From: Planctomycetota bacterium
GTDB lineage: Bacteria; Planctomycetota; PLA2
Length of the DNA: 64,000 nt
Assembly: GCA_021776785.1 (NCBI GenBank)
Contig: JAJFFF010000016.1
Span: forward strand, 1-64,000
Direction of reading: 5' to 3'
Shown in pieces: positions 35,461-43,680 of this stretch; positions within the stretch are counted from its first letter, which is position 1, and each line of letters starts with the position of its first letter. The notes under the pieces were generated by a model, which worked only from the letters and a program-made list of their open reading frames with translations, had not been told where the DNA came from and did no database searches. A program made the translations under genes and the position numbers.

Positions 35461-36279
35461 ATGAAAAAACTAGGAACAATTCTCGGCGTCGCCATGGCGC
35501 TGAGTTTTTTGCCGTACGCAGAATCGGGATGATGACGGGGTGGCGGATCCGCTGGCGCAGCAGCCGGCGGTCCTAACGTAGGCGGTGCCTCCGTTTCCCG
35601 TGGTTCGAAAACGTCTGTAACCAATCTCCCTCAATTCCAGGTGCGCTGGACCGATGTCGATGAGGTGTCGAAAGCCATCACGACCGGGATGACCGAGGCG
35701 GAAGCCGCGAAGTCAAACCGACGCGCGCGCCCGGCCGTTGTCTTCATCTATAAGGACAACGCGCAGGCCGAGGAAGATCCTCGGGCCGAAATCGAAAGCC
35801 ACAAGGCGTTTCGTGACGACTCCGTCGCGATCGGCGCGCGGTTCTTCGATTGCTTGCGAATCGACAACGAGTACGCGGCGAAAGATCGCATTCTCAAGAA
35901 GTACGCGTCGATGGCGCCGGTGCTTGTGTTTGTCCGACCGAACTTCGAGACCGTTAAGGCGATCCGCGGACGCTTCAGTGCGCGCGGCGTGTTCGCGGCG
36001 ATGTGTCTAACGATGAAGGTCGATTACGACAACTGCGTGCGTACGGCCGTGAAGAAGCAGCGCACGCTGCTCAAGGAAATCGTCAAGATCGACAAGTTGC
36101 GCGTGAAGGCGAACAAGTTGTCCGAGAAGATCGAAGACACCAAGAGCGCGGCCAAGCGTGGCTCGCTCGGTAAGCAACTTGAGAAGCTCGAGAAGCAGAT
36201 CGACGCGAAGCAGACTTCGGTCAGTGAGCGTGAGTCTAAGATCTACGATCTCAAGCCGGTCGAGGCGACGACTAGCTAA
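35461..36279 (+). pseudogene. Secreted thioredoxin-like/coiled-coil protein interrupted by two tandem TGA codons
   Basis: A good ribosome binding site (GGGAGAG) and ATG at 35461 begin a signal peptide (MKKLGTILGVAMALSFL). After Glu-Ser-Gly come two adjacent in-frame stops, TGATGA at 35530-35535. The same frame then continues open for over 240 codons: a Gly/Ala-rich linker, a thioredoxin-fold-like part (PAVVFIYKDN, then FRDDSVAIGARFFDCLRI) and a C-terminal coiled coil of about 90 residues. The downstream part looks fully coding and has no start of its own. Options: pseudogene, sequencing or assembly error, or readthrough. No CxxC is seen. Confidence 0.65.
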
Positions 36280-36285
36280 GACCGC

Positions 36286-36449
36286 GTGTCTATGGCCCAA
36301 CATCTGACGATGCGGTGTCTATTGGCCCAACATCTGACGATGCGGTGTCTTTTGGCCCAACATCTGACGATGTTGGGGCTTTGACGCTCGGTCGGTTTGG
36401 CACCAACTCGGGTGCTCGGTGATGCCTCTGGCATCGGACCGGCGAGTTG
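36286..36449 (+). repeat. Array of the post-gene hairpin repeat, copy D
   Basis: Starts 7 bases after the stop of the broken exported-protein gene. Three units of about 31 bp with CCAACATCTGACGATG occur; the third forms the full 20-base hairpin (36357-36376, loop TGAC). The longer tail follows (TTTGACGCTCGGTCGGTTTG, then GCACCAACTCGGGTGCTCGG, then TGCCTCTGGCATCGGACC) up to GAGTTG. Orientation relative to the upstream gene is the same as in the other three arrays. The first two hairpins lack the right arm (GATGCGG). Confidence 0.85.
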
Positions 36450-36469
36450 TTCGAACTAATTTTTGCGGG

Positions 36470-36492
36470 GTGGCGGACGTTGTGTCCGCCAC
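36470..36492. terminator. 9-bp hairpin between two convergent genes
   Basis: GTGGCGGAC, loop GTTGT, GTCCGCCAC. Weak T-rich bases follow on the plus strand (CCGTTTATTTG). Plausible shared terminator for the broken exported-protein gene and the SYLF gene. Confidence 0.5.
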
Positions 36493-36520
36493 TCCGTTTA
36501 TTTGTGACTTTTGCTAGTCG

Positions 36521-37090
36521 CTACTTTGCGCCGGAGTGATGCGATGCGAAGGCTTTTGCTTCGTAGTCGAACTTTTGGCCGCCGACCGTGGCTGCCGCCA
36601 TGGCGCCACCGCGCGGAAGCGTAAACACGGCCACGCCGTCGCGATAGTCCGCATCGGCGGATGCGCCGGCTTCGACGAGCACAGCGGACGCCTGAGCGCT
36701 CAGCTCAAAGTTGCCGCCGGTGAAGCGCTGGAGCGCCGCTTCGCTCTGGAAGAAAATCACTTGGCGATACGACTGGCCGCCTATCTGTAGCCCGATGTTG
36801 GCCTCGGTGACCTTGGTGTACCCGATGTGGCCCTGCTTGTCGTAGACGTAGCCGCGCCCGTACGCGCCGCCGACGATGTAGCCACCCTTGCCGACCGACG
36901 GGAACAGCGCGTAACCCGCGCACGACGAGAACCAGCGCGCAAGACCCGGGTCTTTGGTTTCGAAGTCTTGGCGCGCGGCCTTGACCTCTAGATCCATGGA
37001 CACCTTGTCGGCACGGTTCGGTGTGGTCGAGCCGCACGCTGCGACTGCCAGGAGCGTGAGCGTGAGGCTCACAAAACGCATTTGATTCAT
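36521..37090 (-). CDS. SYLF/YSC84-domain lipoprotein
   Basis: 189 residues. A lipoprotein signal peptide ends in LAVAAC. The domain carries the SYLF pattern: CAGYALFPSVGKGGYIVGGAYGRG, GYTKVTEANIGLQIGGQSY, VIFFQSEAALQRFTGGNFEL, and the late DGVAVFTLPRGGAMAAATVGGQKF. Known for the family: SYLF domains bind phospholipid or, in eukaryotes, actin regulators. The bacterial versions are secreted lipoproteins of unknown role. GAGGAAAAAG precedes the ATG at 37090. Monocistronic by spacing, convergent with the broken exported-protein gene. Confidence 0.88.
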   Translation of the reverse strand: MNQMRFVSLTLTLLAVAACGSTTPNRADKVSMDLEVKAARQDFETKDPGLARWFSSCAGYALFPSVGKGGYIVGGAYGRGYVYDKQGHIGYTKVTEANIGLQIGGQSYRQVIFFQSEAALQRFTGGNFELSAQASAVLVEAGASADADYRDGVAVFTLPRGGAMAAATVGGQKFDYEAKAFASHHSGAK

Positions 37091-37175
37091 CTTTTTCCTC
37101 CGGCCGATCTGTCCCGGCCAAGTCAGCATCTTACGCCGGACTCTCCGACAGCGAACATTCGCCGCGTTACCGATG

Positions 37176-37955
37176 TTACGCGTTGGCGGGCGCATCCTCG
37201 CGCAGCCAGCGCAGCGGCGTGGCTCCGGTGATACGGCGAAACATTGCGATGAACGCACTCGTGCTGTCGTAGCCGACGAGGAGTCCAGCTTCGGTCACGC
37301 TTCGACCATCCGCGAGGAGGCGCATCGCCTCAAACGCACGTGCGCGCTGGCGCCAACGCGAGAACGTGAAGCCGGTCTCGCGGATAAAGAGGCGCTCGAT
37401 CGTGCGCGTGCTGGCGCCACTGCCGCGGGCCAACTCAGCGAGCGGTCGCGTGCGCTCCAGATCCGCCCGGACCGCCTGCGCCACGCGGAGCGCGCGTCGG
37501 TCGCGCGGCATGGCGAGATCCAGGGGGACTTGCGGCGTCGCGCGAAGCTGATCCACGACAACATGTGCGAGGCGGAGTTCGGCGGGGTCGGTGTGGCGGA
37601 GCATGCCGTGGCGGCGGACTTCCAGGATCAACTCGCGCAGAAGCGGGCTGACTAAGATGACATGACAAGACGCGGTCATGGTCTTTGTGAGAGCGGGCGC
37701 GAAGTAGAGCGTTTGAAGCGCAACGCGTCCTGTGGAGGCGACGCTGTGCTCGAGGGCCGCGGGCACCCACACCGCACGGTAGGCGGGGACCACCCAGGCC
37801 CGTGAGGCCGCATGGACCGTGACGACACCGCGCGTCGCGTAGACGAGCTGGCCCCAGGGGTGGGCGTGGTTCCCGGTATCGGTGCCGTCGGGCAGGCCCA
37901 GGCCCAGGGACCGGACGGCGATGTCTGTTTCGCGGAGGGATTGACGGTTTTGCAC
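37176..37955 (-). CDS. AraC-family transcriptional regulator
   Basis: 259 residues from a GTG at 37955. The N-terminal cupin (residues about 20-130, HAHPWGQLVYATRGVVTV, WVVPAYRAVWVPAALEHSV) binds an effector; the C-terminal two-helix-turn-helix domain carries GASTRTIERLFIRETGFTFS, RQRARAFEAMRLLA and ATPLRWLRE. The longer open frame upstream overlaps the divergent VOC gene and is not used. It probably controls the divergent VOC gene, whose start lies 57 bp away. Confidence 0.85.
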   Translation of the reverse strand: MQNRQSLRETDIAVRSLGLGLPDGTDTGNHAHPWGQLVYATRGVVTVHAASRAWVVPAYRAVWVPAALEHSVASTGRVALQTLYFAPALTKTMTASCHVILVSPLLRELILEVRRHGMLRHTDPAELRLAHVVVDQLRATPQVPLDLAMPRDRRALRVAQAVRADLERTRPLAELARGSGASTRTIERLFIRETGFTFSRWRQRARAFEAMRLLADGRSVTEAGLLVGYDSTSAFIAMFRRITGATPLRWLREDAPANA

Positions 37956-38012
37956 TATTAATTGACAGAATATCGCAAGACTGACGCATTCAGGGAGCCT
38001 ATTCTCTTCGAC

Positions 38013-38390
38013 ATGCCGAACCCTGTTGCTCACTTTGCGATTCACGCGGACGACTGTGCCCGCGCGAAGCAGTTTTACGGACGCGTGTTTGGATGGACGT
38101 TCGAACCGTGGGGGCCGCCCGAATTTTGGCGCGTTCACACGACGCCGGACGGCATCCATGGGGCGCTGCAAAAACGACGGGCTCCGGTGACCGGCGCCGG
38201 CATGATCGGATTTGAATGCACGATCGCGGTGGAGGACGTGGCCGCGACGGTGGCCAAAATCGTCGCGGAGGGGGGCGAGATCACCATGCCCGCCTTCGAG
38301 ATCGAAGGCGTCGGCACGCTGGCGATGTTTCGCGACACCGAAGGCAACGTCGTGGGAGCGATGCAGTACGTCGCGCGGGGCGAAGCGTGA
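38013..38390 (+). CDS. VOC family (glyoxalase-like) protein
   Basis: 125 residues, one VOC protein: the N-terminal VAHFAIHADDCARAKQFYGRVFGW module and the C-terminal TLAMFRDTEGNVVGAMQYV module. His and Glu ligands of the metal site are suggested by HFAIH and the late Asp/Glu, but the second ligand is not certain. Divergent from an AraC regulator that probably controls it; the next gene overlaps by 4 bp (GTGA). Substrate unknown. The ATG at 38013 is preferred over the in-frame TTG at 37962. Confidence 0.8.
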   Translation: MPNPVAHFAIHADDCARAKQFYGRVFGWTFEPWGPPEFWRVHTTPDGIHGALQKRRAPVTGAGMIGFECTIAVEDVAATVAKIVAEGGEITMPAFEIEGVGTLAMFRDTEGNVVGAMQYVARGEA

Positions 38391-38890
38391 GGTCGTGCTC
38401 GTTGTCGGCTGCTCGCGGCGCGCTTGTGGCCGTTTTGTGCGCTTCGTGCGCGTCGTCCGAGGCGCGCCTCGCACACTCGACCGCATCCACCGTCGCGTCG
38501 GCGCGCGCGTTTACGAAGTCGTACATCGCGGCGCTCGAGGCACGCGACGAGGCCGTGATTCGGACGCTCTTTGTCGAGGACTCCAGGTTTGCGTGGTTTA
38601 CCGATGGCCAAAAGCGCTACACAAACGTCGACGGAGTGCTTGCCGGTCTCCGCGCTTACGCGTCCCGTTCGTTTAAGACGACTCTTGAAGACGCCGAAGT
38701 CTTGGTTCTGACGCCGCGGTACGTAACGGCCCGCACAAAATTCACGACGGAGCTTCGTCTTCCCAACGGTGACCCGCATCGGTTTGGTGGCGTCATCACT
38801 TGGATTCTGACGCGCCCGAATGCGACAGGGGCCTGGCGTGTTCTCTCCGGTCACACGTCCACGCCCGGTGGCCCGCCCGCGTCGAAATAG
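38387..38890 (+). CDS. Exported NTF2-like (SnoaL/DUF4440) protein
   Basis: 167 residues from a GTG overlapping the VOC stop (GTGA). An N-terminal hydrophobic stretch ends in CASCASS, possibly a lipobox. The rest is an NTF2-like cone: SARAFTKSYIAALEARDEAVI then RTLFVEDSRFAWFTDGQKRY, TPRYVTARTKFTTELRL, WRVLSGHTSTP. Such domains bind small molecules or act as enzymes. Co-transcription with the VOC gene suggests a shared pathway. Confidence 0.72.
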   Translation: MRSCSLSAARGALVAVLCASCASSEARLAHSTASTVASARAFTKSYIAALEARDEAVIRTLFVEDSRFAWFTDGQKRYTNVDGVLAGLRAYASRSFKTTLEDAEVLVLTPRYVTARTKFTTELRLPNGDPHRFGGVITWILTRPNATGAWRVLSGHTSTPGGPPASK

Positions 38891-38953
38891 GCGGGCTGCA
38901 TGCCGGCGTCTCATTCGGAGACGCGTGGATTGGCGTCGGCGGCTCAACTCACC

Positions 38954-38977
38954 ACCGTATTAGCACGATAGTACGGT
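38954..38977. promoter_or_regulatory. Inverted repeat before the GntR-family gene, probable operator
   Basis: ACCGTA, 12 bases, TACGGT, ending one base before the GTG start of the regulator gene. The inner part (GTATTAGCACGATAGTAC) is itself an imperfect dyad. YtrA-type GntR repressors bind such dyads at their own promoters, so autoregulation of the whole ABC operon is likely. Confidence 0.5.
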
Positions 38978-38978
38978 C

Positions 38979-39371
38979 GTGACGTTTCGCGTTGATACCT
39001 CGTTGGATGTGCCGCCTTCGCGCCAGATCGTGGATGCGGTCTTGGACGGCGTGGCCACGGGGTGCTACCCGTCCGGTACGAAGCTGCTCAGCGTTCGCGC
39101 GCTGGCGGCCGAAGCGCTGGTCAACCCCAACACGGCGGCGCGCGCCTATCGCGAACTCGAAATGCTTGGCGTTGTCGCCGGACGCAACGGGCGCGGCGTC
39201 TTTGTCACCGAGCAAGGTCCGGAGTTGGCGCGGGCGCGCCGGCAGGCGGCCACCCTCGCTGCTTTTGCGCGCGCCGCCGAGGTGGCGTTGCGCGCGGGAC
39301 ACAACCTCGAATCTCTTCTGGAAACGCTGCGGAACGCACGCAAGGAATCTCAGCATGTTGCAAGCGACTGA
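38979..39371 (+). CDS. GntR-family regulator, YtrA subfamily
   Basis: 130 residues. The winged-helix N-terminus is typical (PPSRQIVDAVLDGVATGCYP, GTKLLSVRALAAEALVNPNT, AARAYRELEMLGVVAGRNGRGVFV), followed by a short helical dimerisation tail, the YtrA form. YtrA members sit in front of ABC transporters and repress them, as here. GTG start; the ABC ATPase begins within its last 17 bases. A dyad lies directly upstream. Confidence 0.92.
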   Translation: MTFRVDTSLDVPPSRQIVDAVLDGVATGCYPSGTKLLSVRALAAEALVNPNTAARAYRELEMLGVVAGRNGRGVFVTEQGPELARARRQAATLAAFARAAEVALRAGHNLESLLETLRNARKESQHVASD

Positions 39372-40068
39372 TCTCGTCATGCGGTTTAAGAAAAACCGCG
39401 TTCTCGACGGGCTGACTCTCGATCTCGCGCCGGGCGCGGTGACGGTTTTGCTCGGATCGAACGGAGCGGGCAAGAGCACGCTGCTCAAACTCGCGTTGGG
39501 TGTGCTCAAGGCCGGCGCTGGCTCCCTTGCCGTGTGCGGTTTTGATCCTGTGAAGCAGCCCAAGCACGCGCGGCGGGCGGTCGGGTACGTGCCGGACAAG
39601 CCGGACGTCTACGACTGGATGACGCCCCGCGAGCTGTATCGGTTTTTAAAACCGCAGTACCCCACGTGGAACAACGACAAGGTGGAGCGTTCGTGTACCG
39701 CGCTTGACGTGCCCATGGACCGCAAGTTCGGCGCGCTGTCGCGGGGCGAAGGCATGAAAGCGATGCTCGTTGCGGCGTTGGCGCACGAGCCCGAGTTGCT
39801 CTTGCTCGACGAACCTTTCGCGGGCTTGGATCCTGTCGTGCGCGAAGAGGTGTTGCGCGGCATCATCGCCGAGCTGCGGGCCGACGAGCGGACGGTTCTG
39901 TGCGCGACGCACGATCTGGACGTGGCCGCGCGCATCGCCGACCGCGTGGCGGTCTTGCACCGCGGGAAGATTGCGCAGCACGGCGACTTGCAAGACGTCC
40001 TCGGCGGCGACGACGAGGCGGGACGAATTCCGGATCGCATGCGCCTGCTCCTGGCCGAGGCCGTGTGA
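39355..40068 (+). CDS. ABC transporter ATP-binding protein
   Basis: 237 residues. Walker A GSNGAGKST, a signature-like LSRGEGMKAML (consensus LSGGQ altered to LSRGE), Walker B LLLLDEPFAGLDP and the H-loop THD are present. The fold is of the ABC-2/YtrB type. It works with one or both downstream permeases; the start overlaps the regulator and its stop overlaps the first permease (TGATG). The altered signature motif is common in YtrB-like ATPases. Confidence 0.92.
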   Translation: MLQATDLVMRFKKNRVLDGLTLDLAPGAVTVLLGSNGAGKSTLLKLALGVLKAGAGSLAVCGFDPVKQPKHARRAVGYVPDKPDVYDWMTPRELYRFLKPQYPTWNNDKVERSCTALDVPMDRKFGALSRGEGMKAMLVAALAHEPELLLLDEPFAGLDPVVREEVLRGIIAELRADERTVLCATHDLDVAARIADRVAVLHRGKIAQHGDLQDVLGGDDEAGRIPDRMRLLLAEAV

Positions 40069-41438
40069 TGCGTGTCTTTGCTCGTTACCTTTGGAAAGAG
40101 TGGCGCGACCAGCGGGTCGTGTTGCTCGGGGCGCTGGTCGCGATCCCGCTCCTCTTGGCGCTCCTTGTATTCGTGTTGCCGCGCAGTGTCACCGAAGACG
40201 AATCGTTCGGGATGGTTACGGCGTTTGCGTGTTTGGCACTGGCTGCGCTCGCCGTCGGTAACGAAGCGCTGCCTTCAGAATCGCGCCGCCAAACCGCGCG
40301 CTTGCTTGCGCGCTTGCCGGGTGGGCTCGACGTCGCGTTCGCCGCGAAGTTGTGCGTTGTCCTGGCGACGCTCATCGCGCTCCCGCTCTATGGATGGTCG
40401 ATCGCTGCCGCGTTCGGCGCGTCCGGCGTCGACCCTCGCCTCCACGAATACATGCCGGGCGCGTTTGCCGTAGCCCTGTGGATGTTTGTGGTGTCGTCGT
40501 GGCTGCCGCGCGGCGCATTGGCGATCCCCGCCACCGCGCTGACCTTGGGCGTTATGGCGTTGCCGGTTTACTTGGTGTGGACGCATAACCCGATGATGAC
40601 GCCGCGCGAAGGCGCGCTGGAAGCCGGGATCGTCTTACTCACAATGGGTGCCGTGTGGGCGGGTTGGTGGAGCTTCGCGCGCGGGCGACGATTCTCCCGC
40701 GGCGCGTGGGGAAGTTCGTGGCGCGGACTCGTTGCGACCACGGTCTTGTTTTCGCCCGCTTGGGCGTACAGCGCTATCGAGTCGCACGACTTTCACCGTG
40801 CGCCCGATCCGCAGAGCGAGCGCTGGTTCATCCAAACGGCCTACATCGGGACGGGGCAACGGTTCGCGTTCGTTACCGGGGCGGACACACGGCGGTTTCA
40901 TCCCCGCGCCCGAGTTTCAAAACCCGTCGTCGTCGATCTGCGCGACGGAACGTGGCGCGCCGTCGGTTCGCCGCACGAATCTTTTCGCCCCTTACAACGT
41001 GTGTATCCAGCGTCGGAGTATCCGGTCATCGCGCTCGTCGATCTAAAGGAGCCGGGTAACAAGACGCGGCACCTGTGGACGCATTACTTCAGCGGCGCCA
41101 CCGGCTCAGTTGTGAAGAGCGGTTGGTCCGACATGCTGTTTTCCGAAGTGCAGTCGTTGGTGCCCCGCCTGCCGCGCGTGGCGCCCGACGGATACACGTT
41201 CCGGGTGCGGTACGGTTGGGCTGTTTCCCTTTCGAAGGGGTCGAGGCGCTTTCTGCGGGACCCGTTCGCCGACAAGCTCTACGAGATTCCGCAAGAGCTT
41301 CGTCGCGGGCAGTACTTCGTTTTGAAATCCGGATGGTTGTCCGGTGTTCGCGGGAGCTGGCGCCGTTTCGATCCGAAAACGCAAGAGCGCGTCGGTCCGG
41401 AAGTGCCGCGGCCGGACTGGGCAAACACCGATACGTGA
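40068..41438 (+). CDS. ABC-2 type permease with large extracytoplasmic domain, frame ends early
   Basis: 456 residues. N-terminal membrane part of six helices (begins RYLWKEWRDQRVVLLGAL; the same RYLWKEWRD opens the next permease), then about 240 residues of beta-rich domain. The paralogue at 41752-43620 is 622 residues. Here the frame stops at 41438 (VPRPDWANTDT) and the next frame carries the missing C-terminal 106 residues. A frameshift is therefore the likely reason for the short length. Confidence 0.85.
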   Translation: MRVFARYLWKEWRDQRVVLLGALVAIPLLLALLVFVLPRSVTEDESFGMVTAFACLALAALAVGNEALPSESRRQTARLLARLPGGLDVAFAAKLCVVLATLIALPLYGWSIAAAFGASGVDPRLHEYMPGAFAVALWMFVVSSWLPRGALAIPATALTLGVMALPVYLVWTHNPMMTPREGALEAGIVLLTMGAVWAGWWSFARGRRFSRGAWGSSWRGLVATTVLFSPAWAYSAIESHDFHRAPDPQSERWFIQTAYIGTGQRFAFVTGADTRRFHPRARVSKPVVVDLRDGTWRAVGSPHESFRPLQRVYPASEYPVIALVDLKEPGNKTRHLWTHYFSGATGSVVKSGWSDMLFSEVQSLVPRLPRVAPDGYTFRVRYGWAVSLSKGSRRFLRDPFADKLYEIPQELRRGQYFVLKSGWLSGVRGSWRRFDPKTQERVGPEVPRPDWANTDT

Positions 41439-41755
41439 GCGGTGGAACGGTGATCGACATGCGTGACGGCACGCGTCAAAAACTCGTCGATGCCACGCGG
41501 AGTCACTACAGCCTGCGTACGCCCGACGGTCGCCGCATCGTTCGGTTCGAATTCGATGATCGTTTCCGATGGGCGCGCTTGGATCCGGACACGCTTGCGT
41601 TGACGTGGGTCGGCGGCGTCGCCCGCGACCACGATCGGGCGAAGTTTTACGCCGTTGCGGCGGCGAACGACAGCATGATTGGCATCTTGAACAAAAAACA
41701 AATCGTGCGCGTGCACTTTGGCCGCGACGAGCATGAGGTCTTGTTTCCGCGATGA
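41435..41755 (+). pseudogene. C-terminal piece of the preceding permease, out of frame
   Basis: 106 residues from a GTG that overlaps the previous stop (GTGA). The sequence (SGGTVIDMRDGTRQKLVDAT, then TPDGRRIVRFEFDDRFR) aligns with the C-terminus of the paralogous permease (RGPITIWNPDTGARIPLRCS, then APDGARIFQIMNEDHLMFA). Bases upstream in this frame also continue the alignment. It may be a remnant of a -1 frameshift or a genuinely split gene; the tight overlap allows co-translation. Confidence 0.7.
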
Positions 41756-43620
41756 ACACTTTGAGTCGTTACCTTTGGAAAGAGTGGCGCGATCATCGCG
41801 CGATCGTTCTCGGCCTGCTCTTGGCGTGGCCGCTGATCTTGGCGCTCGCCGCAGCGGCGCTGCCCGGCAAGACGTTTACGCACGCGTGGTTCGCAACGCT
41901 GAGCGGTGCTGCGATGCTCTCGATCTTCGTGTTCGCCGCGTGCACCGATTTGTTTCCGGGCGAGTCGCGGCGCGGGACGATGCGCCTCTTGTCGCGCTTG
42001 CCCGCCGGACTGCGCGCTCCGTTGTTCGCGAAGTTTGCGTTTTTTGCTCTGGGGTGTGCCTTGACCCTCGGCGTGGGCTGGTTCGGCGGCGCCGTGCTCG
42101 TGCGCTGGCTCGGCGGCGCCTGGCCCGTGTTCGAAGGCGTCGTCTTGATCCCGTGGTTGGCTGCCATCTTGGTGTGGGCGCTTGCGGTTTCGTGCGGCCT
42201 TTCGCGCGGCGTACTCACGTTTCCGACGACTGCCGTGTTGGGCGCGCTTGTTCTCGCGCCGATCGTGGCCGTCTTCTACTACTTTCGTCACTTGGAATTG
42301 GAGCGACACGCCATCGACGCTCATCCGCTCCCCTTTGTGGCTGTCGGATGCCTCGCGCTGTACTTCGGTTTTGTGCGCGGACGTCGGTTCGGGCGCGGTG
42401 CGTTGTCTTCATTTTGCTGGGTCGGCGGAATGGCTGTTGTGGCGGCCGCTCCCGTCTATGGCAGCATGGCGCGCGACGTCGTGGCGCTGTACGCGGCCGA
42501 GAAATCGGGCGAACGCGTGATCTTGAATGCGTGGATCGGCGAGGACGCGCAGATGGCGTTTTTGTCGGTTGCGCGCAAAACGCCGTTCGACTTCCGCAAC
42601 GGCGCGCCGCACTTTGTGGATAACCATGTCGTGGTTGTGAATCTTGGAACCGGGGCCGAGCGCCGCGTCCCGGGCGGGAGCTGGGTGAGTGCGCCGGGCG
42701 GCCATCGTCCTACGTTCCAGGCGATCCTCGCGGTGAACGGGCCGGGGCATGCGCAGACGTGGCTTGTCGGGCGCACCGGTGCTGCGATCTCACAGGCGGA
42801 CGCGATAGAGACGCTCCTGCCGGCTGCGCGTCAACGCAACGGTTGGATGCTCGCCGATGGGACGCGGGTCTGGCGTGATCGTGCGAAGTTTTACTACAGC
42901 GACGGGCGCGTCGTCGATGTCGGTGTTTGGACCGGTGGTAGCACGCAGCGAGGAACGGGCATCGCGCATCCAAAGGGAACGTTCGACCTAGTCCGCGGCA
43001 AGATCTACACGCGCAAAGCCATCGAGTTCGCTGGAGACACATGGGCACGGCCGACTCGCTGGCTGGCCCGCAAGGCGCGACGTGACAAGCACGGCGTGAT
43101 GCACTACACGTGGCTTCTCCTCGATCCGGACACGGGCGCGCGCGAACCCGCGCACGGCATCCGCGCGGACGAGGGCGTCGTTACGGTTCTCGAAGACGGA
43201 CGCGCGCTTTTGCAATCGCGCGCGGAGCATCCGCGGATCACGCGCGGGCCCATCACGATATGGAACCCCGACACCGGAGCTCGGATCCCGTTGCGCTGCT
43301 CTGTGAACATGGACGGCTGCCGGTTCCAGGATGCAAACTCTTACGGAATGCGCTGGGGCCCCAAACACGCGCCGGACGGCGCGCGCATCTTCCAGATCAT
43401 GAACGAGGATCATTTGATGTTCGCCACGCTCAGGCCGGGCGCGGATGAGCTTACGACCTATGGGGCGTGGGCCATCGCCGCACGCAACTACTACGACCAC
43501 CCGCAGCTCTTGGGTGTCACCAAGCGCCAAGAGGCCTACTACTTGGTCGAACGAAATGAGATCTGGGTCGAGGACCTGACAACAAAAAAGAGACAAAGAG
43601 CCTGGACCACAAAGAACTAG
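41752..43620 (+). CDS. ABC-2 type permease paralogue with large extracytoplasmic domain
   Basis: 622 residues. Six N-terminal helices (begins RYLWKEWRDHRAIVLGLLLA, paralogous to the previous gene), then a beta-propeller-like domain with repeated Gly/Asp strands (TWARPTRWLARKARRDKHG, LLLDPDTGAREPAHGIRADE, ITIWNPDTGARI). The gene overlaps the out-of-frame tail by 4 bp. Together with the YtrA regulator and ATPase this is an ABC export or signalling system with two unusually long permeases. Function of the periplasmic domain unknown. Confidence 0.85.
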   Translation: MNTLSRYLWKEWRDHRAIVLGLLLAWPLILALAAAALPGKTFTHAWFATLSGAAMLSIFVFAACTDLFPGESRRGTMRLLSRLPAGLRAPLFAKFAFFALGCALTLGVGWFGGAVLVRWLGGAWPVFEGVVLIPWLAAILVWALAVSCGLSRGVLTFPTTAVLGALVLAPIVAVFYYFRHLELERHAIDAHPLPFVAVGCLALYFGFVRGRRFGRGALSSFCWVGGMAVVAAAPVYGSMARDVVALYAAEKSGERVILNAWIGEDAQMAFLSVARKTPFDFRNGAPHFVDNHVVVVNLGTGAERRVPGGSWVSAPGGHRPTFQAILAVNGPGHAQTWLVGRTGAAISQADAIETLLPAARQRNGWMLADGTRVWRDRAKFYYSDGRVVDVGVWTGGSTQRGTGIAHPKGTFDLVRGKIYTRKAIEFAGDTWARPTRWLARKARRDKHGVMHYTWLLLDPDTGAREPAHGIRADEGVVTVLEDGRALLQSRAEHPRITRGPITIWNPDTGARIPLRCSVNMDGCRFQDANSYGMRWGPKHAPDGARIFQIMNEDHLMFATLRPGADELTTYGAWAIAARNYYDHPQLLGVTKRQEAYYLVERNEIWVEDLTTKKRQRAWTTKN

Positions 43621-43680
43621 CCCCAAAGAGCCGGCGGTGGCCGCCAGGAGGGGGCCCGGACACACGACGACGGAACAGGC

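Noticed and set aside
35530-35535. Selenocysteine codons
   Set aside because: Two adjacent TGA codons, no conserved Cys position in the likely thioredoxin-like domain and no recognisable SECIS hairpin next to them.
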